The position numbers and the translations under genes are program-made. The notes beneath the pieces are model-generated. The model saw only the letters and a list, made by a program, of their open reading frames with translations. It ran no database searches and was not told the DNA's origin. From contig CAJNDS010000381.1 of the NCBI GenBank assembly GCA_905221605.1, forward strand, positions 90,048 through 154,047: DNA of 64,000 bases, given 5' to 3'. Below are positions 40,325 through 52,342 of the stretch, piece by piece (position 1 is the stretch's first letter; every line of letters begins with the position of its first letter). This DNA comes from Symbiodinium natans (lineage: Eukaryota; Sar; Dinophyceae; Suessiales; Symbiodiniaceae).

Positions 40325-43300
40325 AGATGCCACCGGGAAAGACTGCCCGGTTTCGCGTTGTCGTTGACATCATTCTGACTAAGGACTACCTTTGATCGGC
40401 CACGCCGAATCTGTCCGATCCTCACCACTTTAGTGTGGCTTTGCGCCTTTTGCACGTCGCAAGTGTAGTTCTGCAGGCCGCGGAGCTGCCATCAGCTTCA
40501 GGCATCCGGTCGTGGAGTGGTTTTCCATTTTTTCGCTCCCCTTGTGCCCGTGACTTTTGCTTCTGCCTCTGTGAGATTCTGGCGCAAAGCGAGCCACGGG
40601 TAGTGCGGGCCAAGGTGGCCAAGGTGCATGCGCGGGACATGCGGCCTCGGGTTTGCTTGCAGAGACTGATGGACTGAAGTGGATGCAGCGGACGGCCGTT
40701 ATGGCTCTGTTTCGGTTGCTGTGTAGGCAGACAAGGGCTATGCGGAAGCCGAGTAATAGTTTAACTTGCTACTATGAGGAAATGCAAGGCTCGGCCTGGC
40801 TTGTTAGCCCGGGGCTTCTCTTCAGGCTTTCTTGACCCCAGATCGTCTAGAGACTCCAGACTCTTAGACATCTCAGACTCGACTCCAAACCAACCCCAAG
40901 TAAGTTTTTAATCGAAACCGTGTTGCTTCTTCGTGAATGAACATAGGTGGGCTGACTCTCATGAGCCCTCCATCCACCATTTTGAAAACGCTTCCTTCCC
41001 AAGAACACCATGTGAGAGACCACATGATTGCCCATCTTGCGCAAGTGGCCCCCAAGCGCAGGAACCCAAGCCCTGGCACCCAAGCCCTGGCGCTGCCAGC
41101 GCCTAGTTGCAACATTGCTGCAACATTGTGAAGACAGAAGTTCAGACATGTGCTTGCAATATGCCCCCCCCCCACACTTAAAGCATTGTGGAATGCAACA
41201 TTATCCAACACGAAATATGCAAAGTTCTGGTTTTCTTTGGTAAGAAACTTGGAGGGGCTAGCTGGATGGAGTTTCAACTCTCAGGAAGATGGAAAGTAAA
41301 GAGAGAAGGAGAGAGAAGGAAAATGGGTTTGACGATGGACGGCACTTGGGCATGCATTATTTCAAGAATGCCTTGTGTCAGTACATTCAGTAGATCCGGA
41401 CATGCATTGTGAAGCTTCGCTCTCGTATGCTCTCATCGCATGTCGAGAAGCATTCTATTTTAAGACGATGCGTCAATTGAAACACATGGTGCGGATGCGA
41501 CATGAACCCTCCCTAGGGTTATTCATGCTCGGTTTCCCTCTCTGTCGATCCTTTGACTTCTTTGTAGGCATGAGCAAAGAAGGTTTGACAGAAGTCCCCC
41601 CCCATGAGATCTCCCACCATGCCATTGCTAGCTTTGTTGCGGCAGTGCCAAAGAATGCGCAAGAACGTGCAAGATGTGTGACTGACAGCCCCTACTGTGC
41701 GTCGCTTGTACACGTGAAACGACCAGGTGCTGTTCCGTCAAAGAGTAGGCCGGCCCAGCCGTCGTCCCTGCGCAGCGCTATCTGACCTGAGTCTTGACAG
41801 TCCTCGTTCTCCCTTCCATTTCCATGAAGGCCAGATGGCATTAATCTGTGGCAATCGCTGGAGCACACAAGCTCGCAGTCACAGGCCATCGTTGTATCAA
41901 GCCATCAAGTGACATGACATACCGGCCCGGCGGCTAAGGGCACGGAGAAAGCTTCAACCAGAGCTAGCCCGGGCAGGACACTGCATGGGCCAAGGGACAC
42001 AGCCAGCTTCGCCTCAACATGGAGTTTCACGTAGCTGCCGCAGCAAAGATGTTCAGGAAGCCCATGAAGAGCTTTGGCCTGAGTTCCATCAGCATTGGCA
42101 CAGGTTTGCTTGTGAGAGCTTCATTCCTAACTTGGACGCTGTATACTGCCGCACATGATTGAAATCAGGGCCAGCAGCGGCCACACAGCCCAAGAAGAAG
42201 GAAAAGGAAGAGGGAGGAAGAGCCAGAGGCAAGCACATGGTACGCAGATGCATCATCACAAGCTGTGCTGAAAGTGACGATTACACAGGAGGCCGAGCGG
42301 CAGTACGAGGTTGCGGTGGACAACGCGCACGCGGCCGAGGCAGCGACGTTCACTGGCTTTTGGTGCCTTTGTCAGTCCCAGTCCGCATCCTTGGGAGCTG
42401 TCATTGCAGGCCGAAGCCAGGCCGTGCCACAAGTTCTGGCGCGCCCTGCCTGTGCACCAAGCCTAGCCGCCTAGCCATTTGTACATTGAAGGTAAGTAAT
42501 TGAAGAGCGTCAGCGTACGAGTATACGAAGTATACAATTCTCAGGCGTCTGCGAAGCGGCAGCGAGGGCGTGGGCGCGGTCTCAGGCTCGGCAACCAAAC
42601 CGTCGATTCCATCTCTGGGAAGCGCAATTTTAAAAGTGTGTTTCATGTAGTAGTCAGTTTGTTGCTCATAAGTCTTATGCGCATCCGGTGCTTCTCTGGC
42701 AGGTAAGAGCGCGTTGTAAGCTTGCAGGGTACTGTTTCACGAAGCTCGCGAGGCACCACTTCTTGCACCCTGGTTCCGAAGTAAATTTCATTGCGTTTGC
42801 CGGTTGAGCAGAAGGAGTGTTGCAATCCTCGTGTAATCTATGTCTCTGAGCAGACGTTTCACACTGCTACAACTGGGGGCCCTGCCAGCCCTCCAAGTCA
42901 GGATTGTGCACAACAGCCACTATGGCCCTGTGGTCTGCGATGTTCTGCTGCTTCTTCTGAAGCCAACTCACCGACTCTTTGTGCCAATCCTGAGGTGTAG
43001 GGGGAGCGGGAAGCCCAACATGGGGAATTGTTCAGGGCAGGTTTTTATGTCGCTTGGCTAAGCTGCAAAAGGTGTGTGGGCGTGTGGGCCTGTGTGTGTG
43101 TGCATGAGAGAGCTGTTTTGTGGAGCTTCTACAGCCCATACAACGACATCAAGTAAGCTGCCACATGCTAAATGGACCGCTTCCTTTGGCTGCCAGCGTG
43201 GGCAAGGTCCAACAGTAGAACTTGCAAGCTGTGAAGGTTCATGAGCGGCTGTAGTTGAGGTCACTTGCGAAAAGCGGTCCAAATATGCCCAGTTCATTTG

Positions 43301-43482
43301 GCCTGCAAGCAGAGGCAGTTTGGCCCACTCGCAGTAAGCAAACCTCACAGATTTAAGTGTCAATTTGGGGGCATGCTGCGTGCCGGCATTTTCAAGCAGT
43401 CGTTGTTTCGACCACTGCTTCCAAGGCGCGCCTTGCACAGGCATATTTTGCACAGCCATGCCGTGCACAGAAAAGGGACCTC
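40325..43482. other. No firm gene; scattered coding-like segments
   Basis: Two segments look coding. Plus 42230-42355 includes LKVTITQEAERQYEVAVDNA next to a Lys/Arg/Glu-rich run. Plus 42415-42491 ends in a good donor (GAAG|GTAAGT). A 136-codon plus frame lies at 41375-41785. I could not join them or name a family. The repeated phrase CCCAAGCCCTGGCACCCAAG occurs near 41070. Confidence 0.25.
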
Positions 43483-43630
43483 ATGAAAGCCCCATCTGAA
43501 AGTAGCAGGTGCCTGCGGCCGACCATCCGCGTGCTGGCCTTACACAAGCTGAGAGCCGTACTGAACAGCCAGTTCCCTTGCATTGCCACGGCTAAGGCTG
43601 AAGAACAGCTGCGTTGCTTTGCCGCAGGGC
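43483..43630 (+). CDS. Possible first exons upstream of the J-domain gene
   Basis: ATG 43483 opens a frame encoding RPTIRVLALHKLRAVLNSQF and EEQLRCFAA, basic and amphipathic like an organelle-targeting or N-terminal region. It may belong to the J-domain gene or to a separate one. No splice path to 43759 was confirmed. Confidence 0.25.
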
Positions 43631-43758
43631 TCTCAATTTCCTTTCAAGATGCACCCTGGACAGGCTCCTGTCCTTCATCCTTCTCATTCTGCACTGTGCA
43701 CCTTTGCATGGAGTTTTCGCACCTTCCCCCCCAGTGATGAACCAAGAATACGCTTTAG

Positions 43759-44790
43759 ACGCGGCAGGCAGAACCTGTCCTGAACACCCCATCTTTTGAA
43801 GCTCAGCTTCGGAGATTCAGTTCGCCGTTTCGACAAGAAACTAAGGCAGAAAGCGGAGGCTCTTCGTCCTCTTCCTCTCCCAAGGTCCCTGGCAAGAGCC
43901 GGACGCCCGCTGCTTACATCGTTTCACATCCGTTGACCGTGGACCGTGGGACACTGGTGGCTAGTGGCTCCATGTCTCAGCCACGCCGCTACCGCCATCA
44001 GATGCCACGCAAATGTGTCGGGATGCAAGTGTTCAACTCTCGAAGGTACTACGACATCCTGGAGGTGCCCCAAAAGGCCAAGAAGGACGAGATCAAGGAA
44101 GCGTGCGCCTGCTTTGTGTACAGTGTAGAGTTGGGTTCTCCCACACGGCTGCCTTCAAAGGTACAGGCGCCTTGCAAAGCGCTACCATCCGGATCGAAAT
44201 GTTGATGATCCGGAGGCCACATGTTGTAACTCTTCTTAGTTGAAGTTGACCATTTTATACCACACAAGTCTCTTATAAATATGTGGTGCAATGATTCGCT
44301 TATTCATTCTGGCATTCATGAGCTGTAGATGTTTATCTGGATTGGTTTTCATGAGGTTATGTTCCTGCTTTTTGTAGTCTCGCAACTCACTCTTTGTAAT
44401 TTCGTAAGCTCACCCAAGAAGAACCGCATTCTACCTTGCAAACCCATCTTTGTACTCCACCAGAGACTAAGAAGAGAGCAAACTACTAAAACTCCCAAGA
44501 ACTATTCCGTGCACTTGGCCGTACAGTTGATCGTTGGTGCGATCTCCTTCCTTTCGCGCTGACATTCTCCACAAGCTACGAGCAACTGGCACCCTCTGCG
44601 CAAACGCGGCCTTTTTGCAGGCCGAAACCCGTTTCAAGGAAATCCAGGAAGCTCATGCCACGCCGGGGGCCTGAGGCACCCTTACCTTCCCAAGGTGTTA
44701 AGAAGACGCTACCAAAGACCACCAAGTTGCCAAGGCTGAGCGACTCCTGGAAGAAGGCTCTCTACGACCAGGATGCCCAGCACCGACTCG
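43759..44790 (+). CDS. J-domain (DnaJ-like) cochaperone, multi-exon
   Basis: J proteins stimulate Hsp70 ATPase activity through the HPD motif. Exons on plus: up to 44102 (ends YYDILEVPQKAKKDEIKEA; GT donor), 44161-44215 (YRRLAKRYHPDRNVDDPE with the HPD; GC donor), 44621-44661 (AETRFKEIQEAHA; GC donor), 44735 to about 44790 (LSDSWKKALYDQDAQ). Joined in phase, these make a complete four-helix J domain. Upstream, the first exon frame is open from 43759 and contains RRFSSPFRQ and RRYRHQMPRK, which look like a mitochondrial presequence; the first in-frame ATG is 43972. After the J domain the path is unclear: the frame meets TAA at 44794, but candidate continuing exons begin at 44830 or 44931. Introns are 58, 405 and 73 nt. 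Confidence 0.82.
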
Positions 44791-44799
44791 GTTAAACTG

Positions 44800-45195
44800 G
44801 AGCCGCTGCCCAGCTCGGATTTTTTGCAGGATCTCCAGTTCAGCAAGTTCGGAACCGGGGTCACACAAGAGGCTGGACAAGCAAAAATCCCAGAAATTCT
44901 GAGAAGACCAAGTGCACAGCTTTTCAGGTCGAAAGAGAAAGGTGGACTGAGCATTGGGAGAAGGACAGCAAAGTCCATCCAAAAGTCAATGCAAAGCTTT
45001 TCTCCTCATTTTGTCATGTCGCATCATGAGAACCATTGCAGTCATAGCAGGAAACTCCGGAGGAGCGAGAAGCTCGAAAGGACTCCAGCAGCTGACGGCA
45101 GCATGCAGTTCGTGCTGGTGGCATGCAGATCTATGCAGGAACGGTATCGGCGATATGCTGCCGGTGAGCGCAACGACTTGCCTCCAGACTCACGG
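44800..45195 (+). CDS. Possible downstream exons of the J-domain gene
   Basis: After acceptors at 44829 (ttttttgcag) and 44930 (cagcttttcag), frames encode charged segments; the second gives VERERWTEHWEKDSKVHPKV. Further on, 45157-45163 holds a GT donor-like GTGAGC. Two frames compete across this stretch, so the true continuation cannot be chosen by eye. Confidence 0.28.
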
Positions 45196-45220
45196 TAGCA
45201 CATATATATATATATATATC
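45196..45220. repeat. (TA)n microsatellite
   Basis: A run of TA dinucleotides, about 11 units. Unlike those at 5340, 7680 and 9725 it has no adjacent poly-C/poly-G inverted terminus. Confidence 0.9.
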
Positions 45221-45433
45221 AAGGGGCTGCGTCCATGGGCGGGCAAACAGCACGCGGAAACGCCGGTGAAGGGGGGACCCGAAAGCGATCAAAAATACTT
45301 GCTGACGATGCTCCGTGACGTGCTGGCTCGCACTTCGAAGAAAGTAGGCTCCAAAAAGTGCACAGACATGCCGGCCAAGACTGCCGGGTTCTGAAAAGTG
45401 CACGAGGCCCCAAACATGCCTCCAAAACTTTCT

Positions 45434-45502
45434 CTGCTCTCTCTCTCTCTCTCTCTCTGCTTCGCTCTGCTCTCGCTCTGCTCTCTCCCTCCTCTCTTCT
45501 CT

Positions 45503-45544
<42 letters not shown>

Positions 45545-45559
45545 TCACTCTCTATCTCG

Positions 45560-45591
<32 letters not shown>

Positions 45592-45790
45592 GTTTCTCTC
45601 TCTCCTTCTCTCCTTTGCTCCTTCTCTCCTTTGCTCCTTCTCCCCTTTGCTCCTTCTCCCCTTTGCTCCTTCTCCCCTTTGCTCCTTCTCCCCTTTGCTC
45701 TTCCTCTTTGCTCTGTCTCTTTATCTTTAGCGTTCTCTTTCTCTCTCCCTCTCGATCTGCTCTCTCCCTCTCCCGATCCCCTCCCGAAAA
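45434..45790. repeat. 350-bp polypyrimidine (CT)n/CTCCTTCTCCCCTTTG tract
   Basis: CT dinucleotide runs pass into a tandem CTCCTTCTCCCCTTTG 16-bp repeat (about 45605-45700) and back to CT-rich sequence. The plus strand is nearly all pyrimidine, so triplex (H-DNA) formation is possible. Frames across it encode Ser/Leu or Arg/Glu runs only. Confidence 0.93.
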
Positions 45791-46743
45791 CCAACAGCTT
45801 CTGCAATATGCAGTTTGGGTAGAAGGGGCCGAGGGACCCTAATTTAGACATTCTTATGTTTTATTCTTTTATTCATACTCGATGCTTGTATCCCCGCGAC
45901 GCCCCCAAGACTAAGCATCAGTGCCACCCCCAAGCATCACAGAACGCATAATCGGCACAATCTGCGCTAAGACGACCTGAAAAGCACTCGATATTTACGA
46001 TGTTTATGCCCGCTCCCAGGCGAGCATGTGAGGCCCGAAGGGCAAGGGACAAACGGTAGGTCAATGACGCACGGGCCAGCGTTTTCAATGGCTTTCGGTA
46101 CCGCCCTCAAAGCTTGAGATATGTATGCGTCGATGATTTTCGGGCGCCCAGGGACCCTCAAAAACCTCAAGAAACTATGGTGTGTGCCGATGTTTTCGTC
46201 TGTGTTCGTACCGTCGACGCGCTCGCGTTTGCGAACCCCTTGAACCTCGACCCTAACCGAAACCCACACCATGCTATAACCCCTAAACCCCTACATCCTA
46301 AACCAAGCCCGGAACAACGGTGGAAGGGGTTCAATACCTGGGTTGGGTGCCAGTGCAAGACATTATGAGTGCAAATGAGGCCAACTGCATGGGGCACAAG
46401 TAAGGCCAGGGCATGGGCACAAATGAGGGAAGGACTTCCAGAACAAAAACATGTTGCACGGCTTTGCTTGACATGATGATGAATGAACGCTCAGGACAAG
46501 ATGTATTCAAGCTGGTGGCCGGCAACTGTGCGCCGTTCTCAGATACTTCAAGGTGTCCTCAGTGTGCTTCGGTCAGGGTCAAAAGGCTTTCGGGCAGGAA
46601 GGTGTTTACCGAATTTGCGGGCAGATGCAATGCCTGAGGGTTTTCGTCGTTGGTGGCGTTTTCTACGTGTGCGTGAAGGCACCGGCGATACTCTCAAGCG
46701 CTGCTCCCAGCAAACTTGCTGCATCTTGCTGCAACTTGCAGAG
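45791..46743. other. No supported gene
   Basis: A C/A-rich tract with words such as AACCCC and CCTAA at 46225-46310 resembles those at 19500, 23640 and 53545. Short frames show no family. Confidence 0.4.
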
Positions 46744-47267
46744 GCGCCTGAATGGCAAGAAGGACAGCCGCACTTCTGCGACCCCATGTTCGACGACAGA
46801 AGCGTCACGGGCTTGAGAGCTGTGCTGAAAATGAGCGCGCGGGGCATAAACTGCAAAGGAGTTGCACAGGGCCTGTTCTAAGGTGCCACTCGTCCGTGCC
46901 TTCCATGACCCTGTGCGAAACCGATGGGAACGGCTTCCCGAGGCATGTGGCTTGAACGTGACAGCTTCAAGTCTTGCTGAGTTTCGTTGCTGTAGTTTAA
47001 AGCATTTCAGTGTGCTTTTTAAGTATCTTCATGTTCGTTAGATTGTTTGCCATGTCAGGGCCAAGATCCGCCAACGCCTCGACAGCTCTATGCTTACTAC
47101 GAGAAGGCACACACACATTACAATCAGCCGCAATCACGGCAGCTGTCTGCTAGCACAGGCATCACATGGCACACCGGTAAAGCTTTGCTTCGGTTGACCC
47201 GGTTTCGCCTGTCCCGCAGAAGAAGCCGGAGCTCATGGATGAGGTGGACATTCGGATCCTTCCCAAG
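46744..47267 (+). CDS. Anonymous multi-exon gene, three exons visible
   Basis: Exon-like pieces: 46744 to about 46805 (APEWQEGQPHFCDPMFDD), 47059-47106 (GQDPPTPRQLYAYYEK) and 47220-47267 (KKPELMDEVDIRILPK). The last two are each 48 nt, start and end in phase 0, follow AG acceptors (gtcag, cgcag) and are followed by GC donors, exactly the pattern of the HisRS exons, so they very probably join. I do not recognise the family. The product is hydrophilic and probably soluble. Exons beyond 47267 were not identified. Confidence 0.45.
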
Positions 47268-48473
47268 GCGGATTGCAGGGTGTCTCGAATAGACACCAGC
47301 TGCTACCACAGGGCAGGGCAAATGTTTAGTCAAGTAAGAAGTTTCAGAAGGGTGTTCCCCTTTGGAACAGGTGAGTCTGACAGCCCGGAGCTGAGCACGG
47401 AATGTGTTTTGTTAAGTTGCATGTCTTAATGGTGGGTTGGTAATATGCAAACCGAAAGACAGAAAGAGAGGCACAAAGGGCGTTGCGGCGTTGAGCTTTC
47501 GGAACCTTTGCACCATCTCCCGTGTTCGAGCGGTCTTGTGGTCTTTGCGCGGGCTTTGACTGGCTTTGACTGTCAAAGCTCTACTTCTTCCCCGAATGTA
47601 CTGCAGGGATTCTCGATACTACTTGCATCTGGCCGGGGGGACGTTGAACTTGTTCACCACGCCGAAATGCAGAAGTCGTTCTTGAATCATTGAATCGGTT
47701 TTTGTTTTCGACAGTTTCGGGTTCTTCGATGCAGTGCAACAATGCCCAGAAGGGAGGGTGCGCCGAAAGGTCGAGAGCATTGAAGATAAACGGGAGGGCC
47801 AACATGTATGCTTGCAGCGCAGGGCCGTAGCCTCTACAGATGCGCAGGGACACGCCAAAGTCAAAATGCCGAGGTCTTGAACGTGCCCAAAACATCTGCG
47901 GCAACACTCGCGAGCTTCTGCTTACCATCTCAACGGCACATGAAGTTAGAGTCTCTTCTCAGCAGGCGAAGCCAAGTTTTCCCATCAGCGCCTCAGCCTC
48001 AGCTGCATCTGCACGTGATGTTGCCGGCTGATACTACATGCCACGTTGAAGCCAGGCATCATGATGCGGCGGTTTTCGTGAAGCTCATTGGCTTGCCCAT
48101 GTTTGCTCCTCTCAAGCAGGTCTTTCAACACGTGCGTGTTTCGGGCTTGCTTCCGTGCCGCCACCTTGGCCAAGACTCTCAGCTCAGAAAAACTGCGCAG
48201 ACTCTGTACGCCTTTGTCATTGGCAGGGCACTGCCAGCAAGAGCCTAAGCCCACTGGCTGTGTGCACGGCCTGCCTGCAGCAATGAAGGTTCGTGGTAAT
48301 GATCCCATCCAAAAAGCACGCTTCATCGGCAGGCATGCTCCTGCAACTATGGCAAGAGTTCGTGCGAACTAAGTTGAGCCAGGAAATAACAAAGTGGCAA
48401 ATCAACAGCACGCTCACCTGGCCGCTAGGGCCCTTCCATTCTATCGTTGTTTCGGCAATATATTTTTCACAGC
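47268..48473. other. No supported gene
   Basis: A 146-codon plus frame at 47808-48248 overlaps minus frames of similar length; none has recognisable motifs. Confidence 0.35.
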
Positions 48474-48642
48474 ATGGCTTCTTCTGAAGAGGCAGCTGAG
48501 GTGGCCGAGGCCGACTTGACAAATGGTATTCTCCCTTCTACACTAGCTACAAGTAGAATCTCAGAACAAAGCAGCCCCTGCTGTCTTCTCTCAGGGGTCA
48601 ACAGATGAGGTGGGTCTTTTGTGCAAGGCCGCAATGGCCACG
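48474..48642 (+). CDS. Candidate gene start: two splice-compatible exons
   Basis: ATG 48474 opens an acidic segment (ASSEEAAEVAEADLTN) to a GT donor at 48526. After a pyrimidine-rich tract and acceptor (cttctctcag) at 48594, exon 48595-48642 continues in phase as GSTDEVGLLCKAAMAT before GTATGAG. The 69-nt intron and phase agreement support a real N-terminus. Downstream exons may include the LKELL repeats at 48751 and 48937. Family unknown. Confidence 0.42.
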
Positions 48643-48750
48643 GTATGAGTTCCCAACGAGTCGGCAGGTGTCGATGCTGCGCACAGAGGTCAACAAACTA
48701 GCGCAGGACCACTCTGATGGTGCGCAAGTGGCTCCGCAGCTCTTCCGAAT

Positions 48751-48985
48751 CTGAAGGAGCTGCTTATGCACCGACAAGTCCTGGAGCAATGTCTGGAGGT
48801 CTCCACGTCCCGCCATTGCACTGACGCGTTCATTGTGGAAAGTTTGAACTGCAAACCGAAGGTGCGGGAGAGCGTGCTGGAGAACCTGCTTTTGACTGGG
48901 CAGGGTACCTTTTGGATGCAGGGAGTTTGACTCACACTGCAGGAGCTTCTCCAGCACCGAGAAGCCCTGGTGCAGTGTCTGGAGT
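48751..48985 (+). repeat. Two 186-nt-spaced coding-like repeats
   Basis: CTGAAGGAGCTGCTTATGCA (48751) and CTGCAGGAGCTTCTCCAGCA (48937) begin two copies of about 49 bp that are about 80 percent identical. Both translate as L(K/Q)ELL(M/Q)HR, two variable residues, L, one variable residue, QCLE. The offset is 62 codons, keeping frame, but a TGA at 48928-48930 separates them in an unspliced reading. They may be exons from an internal protein repeat. Confidence 0.45.
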
Positions 48986-51250
48986 TGCGCGAAGGGGTGC
49001 AGGCAGCTGCAGAGTGCTCACACACGTGCCATGTGCCCCACGGCTGTAAGATGGCACGTTTCAGGCTGCCCTGAGCAGCACACAGATCATTGGCGAAGTT
49101 GTGGATCGTACTGCACTTAGCTGTAGAAGCTGCACTGTTTGCCACGTGTACACCGTCACTCAGGTATTGCAACTAGCTGACAAAACACATTGTGCAATTG
49201 TGTTGACTGCAGAACTCATGGCCTCGTGACAACTGACGCTCAAAAGGCACCTCCGAGCTGGATCTCTCGCTCGCTGGGGTGTCAGTGCCTGGGCTGAACG
49301 CTTCTCATGCTGGCCTACATGCTGTGATTTCTGCAGTCTTCAGACTAGAGAACTAGAAACTCTCTTCCTCAGCAAGCGCTTTCCTTACTTGTGCCACTCT
49401 CGATGTGAGAAATCGGACTGGCTCATGCGCAGGACAACACCGCTCGACATGGCCGAGCAATTGCTAGCCTCACAGAGCAGCAACGCCGTCGAGCCCTTAT
49501 CCTGTGACAGTCTGGCTCAAGCACTGCCATGCCGCTGCTGGGCGTTGTGCATCGTAACCGAAAAATGCGTCTCAGACACTGCAACCAGGCCAACTTTCAG
49601 ACACCACTTTCAGGAGCCACAGAGGGGGGACGAGGGTGGGGGAAGCGCAGTCAGTCTCTTTCAAGGTTGAAAAAAAGAGGCAGAAAAACCAAGAAACTCA
49701 CATCTGCATTCCATGGTTGAGAAGCTGGGATCGGGATGATCCGGGATCCGGGGCCTTTGGAAGCAGGTGGCATTCCCTCAGTCGCCCGCACACCTTCTCG
49801 AATGCCTCCTTTTGGACATGGTCAGCCAAAGAGCACGAATGCATACGAAACATTCCGCCATCGAAATGTCGGAGATGCTTTGTTGCTTTGGTAATACGGG
49901 GGTGTCAGCATCTGTTGGTGTTTATGCACCAGACCATCAGTACTCGGCCCTTGCACTGGCGCCATTGTGCTGCCGCCAGAGGTACCAGTGACACCTTGGA
50001 CGCGGTCGTTCGTGCAGCAAAGCCCTTGGAAATGTACCGAAGCGCCAGAAAACCGAAAGGCGTGAAAGTGATGAGATCACGAGCTTGAGCCTTTTGAGGT
50101 CAAGCGGTTGGACCGAAGCCGCTCCCGACAGCGAGGCACTTTGCAGGCAGACTGGCGAAAAGCGACACATGGTGCCGAGACAGCATAGTGAAACATCATG
50201 GCATTACTTGCCAAGCACAGACTGGATCTGCAGCGCCCTCTGAGCGAGCCGCTGCCCCGTGCTGTTTCGCTTGGCGTATCTAGACACCGATGCTGTGAAG
50301 AAGTTCAACCAAAGGCTGCTTCCATCCGATCCATACCCTGGTATGAGCGGCAAGGTCGGGTTCTGGACTTCTGTAGACACGTGGAATGAGACCGTGTGTT
50401 GGATGTTGAAAGGTGAGCGAGTGGACGTGGAAGCAAGGTGTTGCTCCCGGCATTGTTGCTTCAGAGGTCTTCAGGGCAGCAAGCAGAGCGAATGCTTGAG
50501 AAGAATGCCGCAGCTGCTGAGAGTCGAAAAGACAACACGGAAGGATAAGCAACGAGTATAAACGAACATTCTAGGACATGCCCAGCCCTGATCGAAACGG
50601 CTTACCAAGCAGCCCGCACGACTACCAAATCACCAAGCTTCGAGATCGCTTAGTACATCAACATCCTAATGCCGAATGCGGACGAGGCGCAAACAAACAG
50701 TCTTCAGCAAGGGTCTCTCATGGCAGTGCCTCATCACTGGATTTGCACGTGCTAGGCCTGCATTGGCATTTGCCTGGGCAGGGAGCGCTTTGACCCAAGA
50801 AGTTGCCCTGCGCCTCGCGTAAAGCGACGGAAACCTGGCTGAGGCCCTTGCCGATGGCGACGGATCTGGGTGCGGGCTGGCCGCAATGCAGCTTCGATCC
50901 ACAGACCACGCGGTGCGCCGACGCGTGTGTTGCGGGATTTTGCAGTTGCATTTGACGCTGCCCAAGCACAATGGGGCATGCGAGCACGAGGAAGAGAAAA
51001 GGTAGCAATCGTGTCGAGCCTAGGTTACTGACGGTTACTTCACCATACCCATGGCTAGGTGGACTTGCAGCCTCCTTTCTCTCCAGATGTTTTCAGCTAC
51101 GCCGCGACCTGAAAAACGTGAGCCATGCGCAGCGAACTGCAGCGAATGCAGCCACAGCAAACCCAAGTCTGCCACCCTGGACTTTTCAATGGACACCTTC
51201 TCCATTGATGCTGAGCCACAAGCAGGCCGCGATTGGGAGAGAGTGAAGGA

Positions 51251-51301
<51 letters not shown>

Positions 51302-52342
51302 GAACGGTTTATGCCGGATCGAAAGACCGTAAATGCCGTGTTTTTTGACTGTGACAAGGTTGTGAAGTTGGGGGCCTTCCCAACCGCCCCTTCCTCGCAC
51401 CAGATGCCCAGAAAGGCCTGTCATGAAAAATTAGGTTTCTGGTCGTCGCCAGGCTTTGGAACTGTATGAGGCTGTCGTGCAATACGGAAGCCCACCGCTC
51501 CCTGAAACCCGTATCTAAGAAACCGATCCATGCCGTGATGAAGATGGCCGGTCTACGATGCATCTGCACCCTTCACCAGACCTGATTGTAATTTGCGGCC
51601 CCAACCCGAACCCGAGCCCCAAGTGTTCAACAGTTCTTCTATCATGTATTTACAGCATATGGGGAATATTCAGTATTACAGTATGGCGCCTCCCAATTCA
51701 TTCCCTAAGTCACTGAGTCTTTCTGCGGCATCCAATGTAGCATGCGCCTTCTTCCTGAATTTTTAACGTCAAACAGCACAATACTGTAACCTCAAAGCAT
51801 GCAAGTGGCAATGTGCAAAAACAGTGCTTGTACAGTCTGTAAATATCAGGGCGGTCAGGGGTGGGGGGGAGCTGTAATCGGGGGAGTTTTCCCGAGCGTC
51901 CAGGATTTGGCGCCCCGTACTCAAACTTAGACGGCAGCCCCCATGAGAGCCAGTCTGCCTGCAAGATGCTAGCAGCCTCAAGGACAAGAAAGCAATCCTG
52001 CCACAGCAGCAATCTTGCACAGAATCCCGACAAAGCGCGCGATGTTGCAAGATCTAGTTTCAAACCACGGGCCGCACGAGTACTGCAGTTGCAGTTGTTC
52101 CTTGTTTGGCCGGAGGTGGGGGCTCCAAGGAATCCAACATCTGCGCACGTGATCCCAGGCCCTGCTCTCATTCTGAATTGGCCTGGTTTTGGCCGTATTT
52201 GTAAGATGTAGCAAGATAGGGCTCTAGCCTCTGGCTAGGTCTCTCTGTCGTGTAGCCAAGGACAGGAGCGGAACAATGGTACCGCATCTCCGCCCCTGGC
52301 TCGCTTTACCGCCAGTTCGAGACCCATTGTTCAGATGACAGT
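48986..52342. other. No firm gene; one exon-like segment and a (GA)n run
   Basis: Plus 50259-50410 encodes DTDAVKKFNQRLLPSDPYPG then MSGKVGFWTSVDTWNETVCW and ends at AAAG|GTGAGC, so it is probably an exon of an unidentified gene. A (GA)n run lies at 51253-51297. Other frames carry no signal. Confidence 0.35.

Noticed and set aside
45358-45851. Frames in the polypyrimidine tract, both strands
   Set aside because: They encode only Ser/Leu or Arg/Glu repeats from CT dinucleotides.
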